DNA from: Acholoe squamosa | Taxonomy: Eukaryota; Annelida; Polychaeta; Phyllodocida; Polynoidae | NCBI GenBank assembly: GCA_949317995.1 | Contig: OX439037.1 | Span: 23,309,182 to 23,373,181 of the forward strand | Direction of reading: 5' to 3' | DNA: 64,000 nucleotides | Shown here: positions 47,001 to 59,924 of the stretch, one piece after another | How positions within the stretch are numbered: the stretch's first letter is position 1 | Layout of the letters: every line of letters begins with the position of its first letter | Position numbers and translations under genes: made by a program | Notes under the pieces: model-generated | What the model was told of the DNA's origin: nothing | The model's input: the letters and a program-made list of their open reading frames with translations, nothing else | Databases searched by the model: none

Positions 47001-50000
47001 ATATCAATNNNNNNNNNNNNNNNNNNNNNNNNNNNNNNNNNNNNNNNNNNNNNNNNNNNNNNNNNNNNNNNNNNNNNNNNNNNNNNNNNNNNNNNNNNNN
47101 NNNNNNNNNNNNNNNNNNNNNNNNNNNNNNNNNNNNNNNNNNNNNNNNNNNNNNNNNNNNNNNNNNNNNNNNNNNNNNNNNNNNNNNNNNNNNNNNNNNN
47201 NNNNNNNNGAAACATAAGAAGACTGGTAGAGTTTAGAGTGCAACCCCTTTGGGAAACCAACCTTTCAGAAAAATGTCACTCATGAATCCCACTTGTGGAT
47301 CCCCCACCGGGACGAGTGTGAAAACACCGATCATTGAAATCACAGAAAGCACTGGCAACCTGAGCCTTGACCAACAAAACAACAGACCAAAAAGACAACG
47401 TACCGAGGAAGAAAATGGCGAACCGGAAGTGGTCACAACAACAAGCAACAGTAACCGTGGCAACGTGTCACCTAGGACAACGTTGCGCGCAGTTCGTAGC
47501 AACACCCGTCTGAAACAACTCAAAAGGAAACCCCCACAATTTAAAACCACTGTCACCCTTACCATCCGCACAGCCCCATGGTATAAAGCCTTAAAGAAAG
47601 TGGGTCTAGCACTTACAAAATCTGAACATCACCGTGACACATTAAAAACACATCTGGAAAACCACACAGTCCCCCAGGGGACTCCAAGCATCGATCACGG
47701 CACAGATCCCCGACGTCTCGGCGTCATTTATCTCTGACTGGGAGGAAGCCCACTCAGCGTTCAGTACTAAACTTGCCACCATCCTTCGGGATTATTGGCA
47801 AACTAGAGCAGAGAAATTAACCCAAGAATATCACGATCATTGCAACCTCATGACAACAAAATGCAACCCAACGGAGGCAACAGCAATAATGAAAGGAGTG
47901 GAAGGAATCATGGAGGAAATGAAAACAAAACTGAGCCAAAAAACGGCCAAAAAAACAGGCGCTTCCGAAAACCAAGAGAGCCAACTCTCCACCTCGACAC
48001 AATAGTCAATTTATCTGACCACATACTAAGTGATGATGAAAATAAATTATTGAATAAAGGCCTAAATTTTATCCCCACACCTATGGACCCACACCCCGCA
48101 AAAACTTTACAAGACTGTCTCCTGTTCACCAGAAAAATCCGTTTAAACGAATTACACAAAGAAGACACCTCCTATACCCAATTAGAACCTACAACCTTCA
48201 TTGAACCAGACAAGCAACCCACAGGCTGGACCCCTCCCCCAGGCAGAAATGCCTATGTCGATTGTTACACACATTCTGTAACCACTAAGGTTGAAAACCT
48301 AAAAAAGTCAAAGAATACAAGGGATAATCTCACACCAGGAGAGAGAATGGCTTTACGTGACTTGGGCAATAACTTGGATATAGTCATAAAAAGCGCAGAC
48401 AAAGGTGGAGCCACGGTTATCAAAAATGCAGAGGATTTTGAGACAGAATGCCAACGACAACTAAGTGATGATAAGTATTATAAGAAACTACCCTCAGACA
48501 CCACTGGAAAGATTAATAAGAAACTATCCAAAGAGATAGGCCATCTCTGCTCACAAGGTTTCCTTCCTAAAAAATGCAAGACAAATTTGATCAACCAATA
48601 CCCCAGAACACCCCAGTTCTACACTTTACCTAAAATACACAAGGCAAATAACCCAGGCAGACCTATAGTATCAGCCTGTGATGGCCCCACTGAACACATC
48701 AGCTCGTATGTAGATAAAATTATAAAACCATTGGCAATGGAACTACCCAGCTACATCAGGGACACGTCAGATTTTATTAATCATTTGGTAAACCTCGACC
48801 CACTTACAGAAAGGGAACATTTGGTCACCATAGATGTGTGTTCACTTTACACATCTATACCTCATGCCCAGGGCATAGCAGCCTGCAACCATTTCCTGAA
48901 CAAAAGACCAAACCCCTACCCACACACCTTCGTCGTTGCCAAACTCATTTACAACATACTGACCAACAATGTCTTTGAGTTCAACAATGCCTTCTACATA
49001 CAAACACACGGGACCGCCATGGGGACGAAAATGGCGCCAAACTTTGCAAATTTGTTCATGGGACATTTAGAATCTGATCTTCTGTCAAAGAGTTTCATAC
49101 AACCTAGAGTTTGGCTACGATTTATAGATGATATCTTCACAATTCTACCAGGGCCAGAAGAGGTTACAGCTTTCACGGAATACATCAATGAATATCATCC
49201 GACCATACAATTCACAGTTGAGCACAGTGACCAAGAAATCAACTTCCTTGACACAACGGTATATCGTGGACCCAACAATGAAATCTGCACCAGACTTTAC
49301 ACCAAGCCCACAGATGCCCACATGTACCTACAATGGAACTCATACCACCCCCTGGCGTTGAAAAAATCAATCCCCTTCTCACAACTAACTAGGTTGAAAA
49401 CCATTGACACCTTACCAGAGGACTACGAAAAACACAGCAAATTATTACTACAGCGGTTCAAAAACCATGGATATCCCAACAAGATACTCCAGGTAGCAAA
49501 GCCCAAAGCAAGCAGACTAAGACGTGAAAATCTCTTGAAACCCAAACCAATAAAAGAACGGGACAGCACACTCTACATTACGGAATATAACCCTAAACAC
49601 ACCATTATACTCAAGATTTTGAAGGAAAGTCAGGCCGTCCTTGCAGCAGACCCAATTCAAACGGAAAAATACCCCCCACGTGTGTCTGTCACATAGAGAA
49701 AATCAAAGAACTTGAAGAACAGCCTAGTACACACCTCATATCCACCAAAGAAAAAAACCCCAGGCTCTTCCTCCTGTGGTAGACACAAACACTGTGTGAA
49801 AATAAAAAATACGACAGAAGTCACAAGCACGTCTACAGGCAGGACGTTCCGAATAGTAGGTCACAACACGTGCGCTACGAACAACGTAGTGTACGTCATC
49901 ACATGTTTAAATTGTAGCAAACAATATGTGGGAGAAACCTCCCACTCGGCCATAAAACGTCTGGGACAACATTTGAATGACATTAGACGACTGACAGACC

Positions 50001-53000
50001 CTAGATACAACTCCAGTAGCAGTGAAAATGATGACGATGAACAGGAAATTCATTGGGCAAAAAAAGAAACTGAGGTTTCCAAACATTTCCGTGATGACAC
50101 TGGTTGTGGTGGCGACATGGTTTCCATGACAATAGTAGATGGTACCGGAAAAACAAAAAAATTGGAGACTGCGCCTTGAAGAAGCATGGATTAGATTACT
50201 CAACACCTGGCAACCACATGGACTTAACATAAAAGCATAATGATTTCCAAATGTAAATATTGTGACAAATTTTTCAGCAACAATGGTCTACGGCGACATC
50301 TAACCATGGCACATGGGGCAAGTAGCAGAGTAATCTGCGCACACTGCCATAAGGACTTTGACCGTACTACCAACGCACGACGTCACAGTAAGAGACATCA
50401 TCCTGATGAAACTTTTATTTGTTTTGTTGAATTCGTTAAGCCAGGAGAGTCCCATGTAGTTCCTGTGGCAAACACTAGTCCCCAACTCAATACCAACTAC
50501 CGTGACCAGCACTCTACTAATTATGGTAACACTGTGAAGGATAATTCCTCACCAATTTTAAAGCCCTCAGACCCGCTTCATGCTGAAATAGAAGAGCTAC
50601 TAGACAGCATCTTGTCATCCCAGAACCATCCCACTGACAGTGAGCCGATAAACTCTAAGCCTACACAGTGTGAAATTAATGAAGGACCTAAAATGCCTGA
50701 AGAAAATGTCACTCCTTCCAGAGGTTCCACCAGTTACGAGACTATTGACTATCAGTCACTATATGATATCTTAGGTTGGAAATATGATGGTGAAAGTACT
50801 CCAACAATCAGTGAATCGCCTACAACAAAACTCAAAAATGTCCCCAGTGAAGTAAAAGAAGAAATGAGTTTACCAACACCTCTCCCTAGTTCACCAGAAA
50901 TTTGTAACTGGGTTCCAGTTCCTTGGGCTCAAGATGAATACCCACCCGTGAAATTTGAACATTTCAATCATCATATTGATGTCTATGATTTTCTCCCTAC
51001 TCAACCATATAACTGCAGACACTGAACTCTCTCAGCGAACAGAGAATTCTGATACTATTTGATCCTAGTATATTTATTCTGCTCCATGTGATCCATATTC
51101 AATGTGTATATCCAGTGAAAACTATGACACTTAGTGATGATGAGAAATATCTTTATTGCTAGACCCACAATTTTCATCTTTTTTTATATCAATGGACATT
51201 GTAGATATCAGAGGGAACCAGTGAGAAATTCTTATATATATATATATATATATATATATTCAGATCAACATTGTCTCACCTACCAATTTGAAACAACTCC
51301 AGCACCACTCTCTGAAATGACTCATTATTGATATACCTGACACTGATTGAATAAATTGTATTCCCTGATGAAGGCCTGAAAAGGCCAAAACTAGTAGGAA
51401 TCTTTACATTTTAATCTTGTTGTCCAAGACTCAATTATTCAGCTATTATCGATTCTGGATTTTAGGGAATATTTTCTACTTTTTAGAATTTTTTGTTGTA
51501 TACCCTACGTATCCTTCACTGGATCTCCAGAAACATCTCAAGAAGACTGGTAGAGTTTAGAGTGCAACCCCTTTGGGAAACCAACCTTTCAGAAAAATGT
51601 CACTCATGAATCCCACTTGTGGATCCCCCACCGGGACGAGTGTGAAAACACCGATCATTGAAATCACAGAAAGCACTGGCAACCTGAGCCTTGACCAACA
51701 AAACAACAGACCAAAAAGACAACGTACCGAGGAAGAAAATGGCGAACCGGAAGTGGTCACAACAACAAGCAACAGTAACCGTGGCAACGTGTCACCTAGG
51801 ACAACGTTGCGCGCAGTTCGTAGCAACACCCGTCTGAAACAACTCAAAAGGAAACCCCCACAATTTAAAACCACTGTCACCCTTACCATCCGCACAGCCC
51901 CATGGTATAAAGCCTTAAAGAAAGTGGGTCTAGCACTTACAAAATCTGAACATCACCGTGACACATTAAAAACACATCTGGAAAACCACACAGTCCCCAG
52001 GGGACTCCAAGCATCGATCACGGCACAGATCCCCGACGTCTCGGCGTCATTTATCTCTGACTGGGAGGAAGCCCACTCAGCGTTCAGTACTAAACTTGCC
52101 ACCATCCTTCGGGATTATTGGCAAACTAGAGCAGAGAAATTAACCCAAGAATATCACGATCATTGCAACCTCATGACAACAAAATGCAACCCAACGGAGG
52201 CAACAGCAATAATGAAAGGAGTGGAAGGAATCATGGAGGAAATGAAAACAAAACTGAGCCAAAAAACGGCCAAAAAAACAGGCGCTTCCGAAAACCAAGA
52301 GAGCCAACTCTCCACCTCGACACAATAGTCAATTTATCTGACCACATACTAAGTGATGATGAAAATAAATTATTGAATAAAGGCCTAAATTTTATCCCCA
52401 CACCTATGGACCCACACCCCGCAAAAACTTTACAAGACTGTCTCCTGTTCACCAGAAAAATCCGTTTAAACGAATTACACAAAGAAGACACCTCCTATAC
52501 CCAATTAGAACCTACAACCTTCATTGAACCAGACAAGCAACCCACAGGCTGGACCCCTCCCCCAGGCAGAAATGCCTATGTCGATTGTTACACACATTCT
52601 GTAACCACTAAGGTTGAAAACCTAAAAAAGTCAAAGAATACAAGGGATAATCTCACACCAGGAGAGAGAATGGCTTTACGTGACTTGGGCAATAACTTGG
52701 ATATAGTCATAAAAAGCGCAGACAAAGGTGGAGCCACGGTTATCAAAAATGCAGAGGATTTTGAGACAGAATGCCAACGACAACTAAGTGATGATAAGTA
52801 TTATAAGAAACTACCCTCAGACACCACTGGAAAGATTAATAAGAAACTATCCAAAGAGATAGGCCATCTCTGCTCACAAGGTTTCCTTCCTAAAAAATGC
52901 AAGACAAATTTGATCAACCAATACCCCAGAACACCCCAGTTCTACACTTTACCTAAAATACACAAGGCAAATAACCCAGGCAGACCTATAGTATCAGCCT

Positions 53001-55553
53001 GTGATGGCCCCACTGAACACATCAGCTCGTATGTAGATAAAATTATAAAACCATTGGCAATGGAACTACCCAGCTACATCAGGGACACGTCAGATTTTAT
53101 TAATCATTTGGTAAACCTCGACCCACTTACAGAAAGGGAACATTTGGTCACCATAGATGTGTGTTCACTTTACACATCTATACCTCATGCCCAGGGCATA
53201 GCAGCCTGCAACCATTTCCTGAACAAAAGACCAAACCCCTACCCACACACCTTCGTCGTTGCCAAACTCATTTACAACATACTGACCAACAATGTCTTTG
53301 AGTTCAACAATGCCTTCTACATACAAACACACGGGACCGCCATGGGGACGAAAATGGCGCCAAACTTTGCAAATTTGTTCATGGGACATTTAGAATCTGA
53401 TCTTCTGTCAAAGAGTTTCATACAACCTAGAGTTTGGCTACGATTTATAGATGATATCTTCACAATTCTACCAGGGCCAGAAGAGGTTACAGCTTTCACG
53501 GAATACATCAATGAATATCATCCGACCATACAATTCACAGTTGAGCACAGTGACCAAGAAATCAACTTCCTTGACACAACGGTATATCGTGGACCCAACA
53601 ATGAAATCTGCACCAGACTTTACACCAAGCCCACAGATGCCCACATGTACCTACAATGGAACTCATACCACCCCCTGGCGTTGAAAAAATCAATCCCCTT
53701 CTCACAACTAACTAGGTTGAAAACCATTGACACCTTACCAGAGGACTACGAAAAACACAGCAAATTATTACTACAGCGGTTCAAAAACCATGGATATCCC
53801 AACAAGATACTCCAGGTAGCAAAGCCCAAAGCAAGCAGACTAAGACGTGAAAATCTCTTGAAACCCAAACCAATAAAAGAACGGGACAGCACACTCTACA
53901 TTACGGAATATAACCCTAAACACACCATTATACTCAAGATTTTGAAGGAAAGTCAGGCCGTCCTTGCAGCAGACCCAATTCAAACGGAAAAATACCCCCC
54001 ACGTGTGTCTGTCACATAGAGAAAATCAAAGAACTTGAAGAACAGCCTAGTACACACCTCATATCCACCAAAGAAAAAAACCCCAGGCTCTTCCTCCTGT
54101 GGTAGACACAAACACTGTGTGAAAATAAAAAATACGACAGAAGTCACAAGCACGTCTACAGGCAGGACGTTCCGAATAGTAGGTCACAACACGTGCGCTA
54201 CGAACAACGTAGTGTACGTCATCACATGTTTAAATTGTAGCAAACAATATGTGGGAGAAACCTCCCACTCGGCCATAAAACGTCTGGGACAACATTTGAA
54301 TGACATTAGACGACTGACAGACCCTAGATACAACTCCAGTAGCAGTGAAAATGATGACGATGAACAGGAAATTCATTGGGCAAAAAAAGAAACTGAGGTT
54401 TCCAAACATTTCCGTGATGACACTGGTTGTGGTGGCGACATGGTTTCCATGACAATAGTAGATGGTACCGGAAAAACAAAAAAATTGGAGACTGCGCCTT
54501 GAAGAAGCATGGATTAGATTACTCAACACCTGGCAACCACATGGACTTAACATAAAAGCATAATGATTTCCAAATGTAAATATTGTGACAAATTTTTCAG
54601 CAACAATGGTCTACGGCGACATCTAACCATGGCACATGGGGCAAGTAGCAGAGTAATCTGCGCACACTGCCATAAGGACTTTGACCGTACTACCAACGCA
54701 CGACGTCACAGTAAGAGACATCATCCTGATGAAACTTTTATTTGTTTTGTTGAATTCGTTAAGCCAGGAGAGTCCCATGTAGTTCCTGTGGCAAACACTA
54801 GTCCCCAACTCAATACCAACTACCGTGACCAGCACTCTACTAATTATGGTAACACTGTGAAGGATAATTCCTCACCAATTTTAAAGCCCTCAGACCCGCT
54901 TCATGCTGAAATAGAAGAGCTACTAGACAGCATCTTGTCATCCCAGAACCATCCCACTGACAGTGAGCCGATAAACTCTAAGCCTACACAGTGTGAAATT
55001 AATGAAGGACCTAAAATGCCTGAAGAAAATGTCACTCCTTCCAGAGGTTCCACCAGTTACGAGACTATTGACTATCAGTCACTATATGATATCTTAGGTT
55101 GGAAATATGATGGTGAAAGTACTCCAACAATCAGTGAATCGCCTACAACAAAACTCAAAAATGTCCCCAGTGAAGTAAAAGAAGAAATGAGTTTACCAAC
55201 ACCTCTCCCTAGTTCACCAGAAATTTGTAACTGGGTTCCAGTTCCTTGGGCTCAAGATGAATACCCACCCGTGAAATTTGAACATTTCAATCATCATATT
55301 GATGTCTATGATTTTCTCCCTACTCAACCATATAACTGCAGACACTGAACTCTCTCAGCGAACAGAGAATTCTGATACTATTTGATCCTAGTATATTTAT
55401 TCTGCTCCATGTGATCCATATTCAATGTGTATATCCAGTGAAAACTATGACACTTAGTGATGATGAGAAATATCTTTATTGCTAGACCCACAATTTTCAT
55501 CTTTTTTTATATCAATGGACATTGTAGATATCAGAGGGAACCAGTGAGAAATT

Positions 55554-55589
<36 letters not shown>

Positions 55590-58500
55590 GATCAACATTG
55601 TCTCACCTACCAATTTGAAACAACTCCAGCACCACTCTCTGAAATGACTCATTATTGATATACCTGACACTGATTGAATAAATTGTATTCCCTGATGAAG
55701 GCCTGAAAAGGCCAAAACTAGTAGGAATCTTTACATTTTAATCTTGTTGTCCAAGACTCAATTATTCAGCTATTATCGATTCTGGATTTTAGGGAATATT
55801 TTCTACTTTTTAGAATTTTTTGTTGTATACCCTACGTATCCTTCACTGGATCTCCAGAAACATCTCAAGAAGACTGGTAGAGTTTAGAGTGCAACCCCTT
55901 TGGGAAACCAACCTTTCAGAAAAATGTCACTCATGAATCCCACTTGTGGATCCCCCACCGGGACGAGTGTGAAAACACCGATCATTGAAATCACAGAAAG
56001 CACTGGCAACCTGAGCCTTGACCAACAAAACAACAGACCAAAAAGACAACGTACCGAGGAAGAAAATGGCGAACCGGAAGTGGTCACAACAACAAGCAAC
56101 AGTAACCGTGGCAACGTGTCACCTAGGACAACGTTGCGCGCAGTTCGTAGCAACACCCGTCTGAAACAACTCAAAAGGAAACCCCCACAATTTAAAACCA
56201 CTGTCACCCTTACCATCCGCACAGCCCCATGGTATAAAGCCTTAAAGAAAGTGGGTCTAGCACTTACAAAATCTGAACATCACCGTGACACATTAAAAAC
56301 ACATCTGGAAAACCACACAGTCCCCAGGGGACTCCAAGCATCGATCACGGCACAGATCCCCGACGTCTCGGCGTCATTTATCTCTGACTGGGAGGAAGCC
56401 CACTCAGCGTTCAGTACTAAACTTGCCACCATCCTTCGGGATTATTGGCAAACTAGAGCAGAGAAATTAACCCAAGAATATCACGATCATTGCAACCTCA
56501 TGACAACAAAATGCAACCCAACGGAGGCAACAGCAATAATGAAAGGAGTGGAAGGAATCATGGAGGAAATGAAAACAAAACTGAGCCAAAAAACGGCCAA
56601 AAAAACAGGCGCTTCCGAAAACCAAGAGAGCCAACTCTCCACCTCGACACAATAGTCAATTTATCTGACCACATACTAAGTGATGATGAAAATAAATTAT
56701 TGAATAAAGGCCTAAATTTTATCCCCACACCTATGGACCCACACCCCGCAAAAACTTTACAAGACTGTCTCCTGTTCACCAGAAAAATCCGTTTAAACGA
56801 ATTACACAAAGAAGACACCTCCTATACCCAATTAGAACCTACAACCTTCATTGAACCAGACAAGCAACCCACAGGCTGGACCCCTCCCCCAGGCAGAAAT
56901 GCCTATGTCGATTGTTACACACATTCTGTAACCACTAAGGTTGAAAACCTAAAAAAGTCAAAGAATACAAGGGATAATCTCACACCAGGAGAGAGAATGG
57001 CTTTACGTGACTTGGGCAATAACTTGGATATAGTCATAAAAAGCGCAGACAAAGGTGGAGCCACGGTTATCAAAAATGCAGAGGATTTTGAGACAGAATG
57101 CCAACGACAACTAAGTGATGATAAGTATTATAAGAAACTACCCTCAGACACCACTGGAAAGATTAATAAGAAACTATCCAAAGAGATAGGCCATCTCTGC
57201 TCACAAGGTTTCCTTCCTAAAAAATGCAAGACAAATTTGATCAACCAATACCCCAGAACACCCCAGTTCTACACTTTACCTAAAATACACAAGGCAAATA
57301 ACCCAGGCAGACCTATAGTATCAGCCTGTGATGGCCCCACTGAACACATCAGCTCGTATGTAGATAAAATTATAAAACCATTGGCAATGGAACTACCCAG
57401 CTACATCAGGGACACGTCAGATTTTATTAATCATTTGGTAAACCTCGACCCACTTACAGAAAGGGAACATTTGGTCACCATAGATGTGTGTTCACTTTAC
57501 ACATCTATACCTCATGCCCAGGGCATAGCAGCCTGCAACCATTTCCTGAACAAAAGACCAAACCCCTACCCACACACCTTCGTCGTTGCCAAACTCATTT
57601 ACAACATACTGACCAACAATGTCTTTGAGTTCAACAATGCCTTCTACATACAAACACACGGGACCGCCATGGGGACGAAAATGGCGCCAAACTTTGCAAA
57701 TTTGTTCATGGGACATTTAGAATCTGATCTTCTGTCAAAGAGTTTCATACAACCTAGAGTTTGGCTACGATTTATAGATGATATCTTCACAATTCTACCA
57801 GGGCCAGAAGAGGTTACAGCTTTCACGGAATACATCAATGAATATCATCCGACCATACAATTCACAGTTGAGCACAGTGACCAAGAAATCAACTTCCTTG
57901 ACACAACGGTATATCGTGGACCCAACAATGAAATCTGCACCAGACTTTACACCAAGCCCACAGATGCCCACATGTACCTACAATGGAACTCATACCACCC
58001 CCTGGCGTTGAAAAAATCAATCCCCTTCTCACAACTAACTAGGTTGAAAACCATTGACACCTTACCAGAGGACTACGAAAAACACAGCAAATTATTACTA
58101 CAGCGGTTCAAAAACCATGGATATCCCAACAAGATACTCCAGGTAGCAAAGCCCAAAGCAAGCAGACTAAGACGTGAAAATCTCTTGAAACCCAAACCAA
58201 TAAAAGAACGGGACAGCACACTCTACATTACGGAATATAACCCTAAACACACCATTATACTCAAGATTTTGAAGGAAAGTCAGGCCGTCCTTGCAGCAGA
58301 CCCAATTCAAACGGAAAAATACCCCCCACGTGTGTCTGTCACATACAGAAAATCAAAGAACTTGAAGAACAGCCTAGTACACACCTCATATCCACCAAAG
58401 AAAAAAACCCCAGGCTCTTCCTCCTGTGGTAGACACAAACACTGTGTGAAAATAAAAAATACGACAGAAGTCACAAGCACGTCTACAGGCAGGACGTTCC

Positions 58501-59880
58501 GAATAGTAGGTCACAACACGTGCGCTACGAACAACGTAGTGTACGTCATCACATGTTTAAATTGTAGCAAACAATATGTGGGAGAAACCTCCCACTCGGC
58601 CATAAAACGTCTGGGACAACATTTGAATGACATTAGACGACTGACAGACCCTAGATACAACTCCAGTAGCAGTGAAAATGATGACGATGAACAGGAAATT
58701 CATTGGGCAAAAAAAGAAACTGAGGTTTCCAAACATTTCCGTGATGACACTGGTTGTGGTGGCGACATGGTTTCCATGACAATAGTAGATGGTACCGGAA
58801 AAACAAAAAAATTGGAGACTGCGCCTTGAAGAAGCATGGATTAGATTACTCAACACCTGGCAACCACATGGACTTAACATAAAAGCATAATGATTTCCAA
58901 ATGTAAATATTGTGACAAATTTTTCAGCAACAATGGTCTACGGCGACATCTAACCATGGCACATGGGGCAAGTAGCAGAGTAATCTGCGCACACTGCCAT
59001 AAGGACTTTGACCGTACTACCAACGCACGACGTCACAGTAAGAGACATCATCCTGATGAAACTTTTATTTGTTTTGTTGAATTCGTTAAGCCAGGAGAGT
59101 CCCATGTAGTTCCTGTGGCAAACACTAGTCCCCAACTCAATACCAACTACCGTGACCAGCACTCTACTAATTATGGTAACACTGTGAAGGATAATTCCTC
59201 ACCAATTTTAAAGCCCTCAGACCCGCTTCATGCTGAAATAGAAGAGCTACTAGACAGCATCTTGTCATCCCAGAACCATCCCACTGACAGTGAGCCGATA
59301 AACTCTAAGCCTACACAGTGTGAAATTAATGAAGGACCTAAAATGCCTGAAGAAAATGTCACTCCTTCCAGAGGTTCCACCAGTTACGAGACTATTGACT
59401 ATCAGTCACTATATGATATCTTAGGTTGGAAATATGATGGTGAAAGTACTCCAACAATCAGTGAATCGCCTACAACAAAACTCAAAAATGTCCCCAGTGA
59501 AGTAAAAGAAGAAATGAGTTTACCAACACCTCTCCCTAGTTCACCAGAAATTTGTAACTGGGTTCCAGTTCCTTGGGCTCAAGATGAATACCCACCCGTG
59601 AAATTTGAACATTTCAATCATCATATTGATGTCTATGATTTTCTCCCTACTCAACCATATAACTGCAGACACTGAACTCTCTCAGCGAACAGAGAATTCT
59701 GATACTATTTGATCCTAGTATATTTATTCTGCTCCATGTGATCCATATTCAATGTGTATATCCAGTGAAAACTATGACACTTAGTGATGATGAGAAATAT
59801 CTTTATTGCTAGACCCACAATTTTCATCTTTTTTTATATCAATGGACATTGTAGATATCAGAGGGAACCAGTGAGAAATT

Positions 59881-59924
<44 letters not shown>

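Larger units (their letters stand above)
47209..51486 (+). mobile_element. Penelope-like element, copy 1 (5' edge in gap)
   Basis: Nearly identical to copies 2 and 3. Differences seen: an extra C in a C5 run (47671-47675) that shifts ORF1, TAG at 49694-49696 in ORF2, a shorter (TA)n run, and a 3-base deletion just after the gap (GAAACAT-AAGAAG). The first ~60 bp of the unit is absent because of the gap. Confidence 0.93.
51487..55812 (+). mobile_element. Penelope-like element, copy 2 (about 4.33 kb)
   Basis: Full unit, head-to-tail with copies 1 and 3. Unit edges are set by where copy 3 diverges from the others at its right end (after CTTTTTAGA) and the start AATTTTTTGTTG that follows in the two internal junctions. 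ORF1 and ORF3 are intact, ORF2 carries TAG at 54017-54019. Confidence 0.93.

Noticed and set aside
49712-50179. Separate 155-aa nuclease gene in PLE copies 1 and 2
   Set aside because: It starts at TTG and is simply the in-frame continuation of ORF2 after the TAG stop.
51134-51331. 65-69 aa frame with Tyr-Ile repeats after ORF3 in the PLE copies
   Set aside because: It is the translated (TA)n run and varies in length between copies.
51557-51895. Minus-strand 107-112 aa frames inside the PLE copies
   Set aside because: They are antisense shadows of ORF1 and ORF2, repeated only because the units are repeated.
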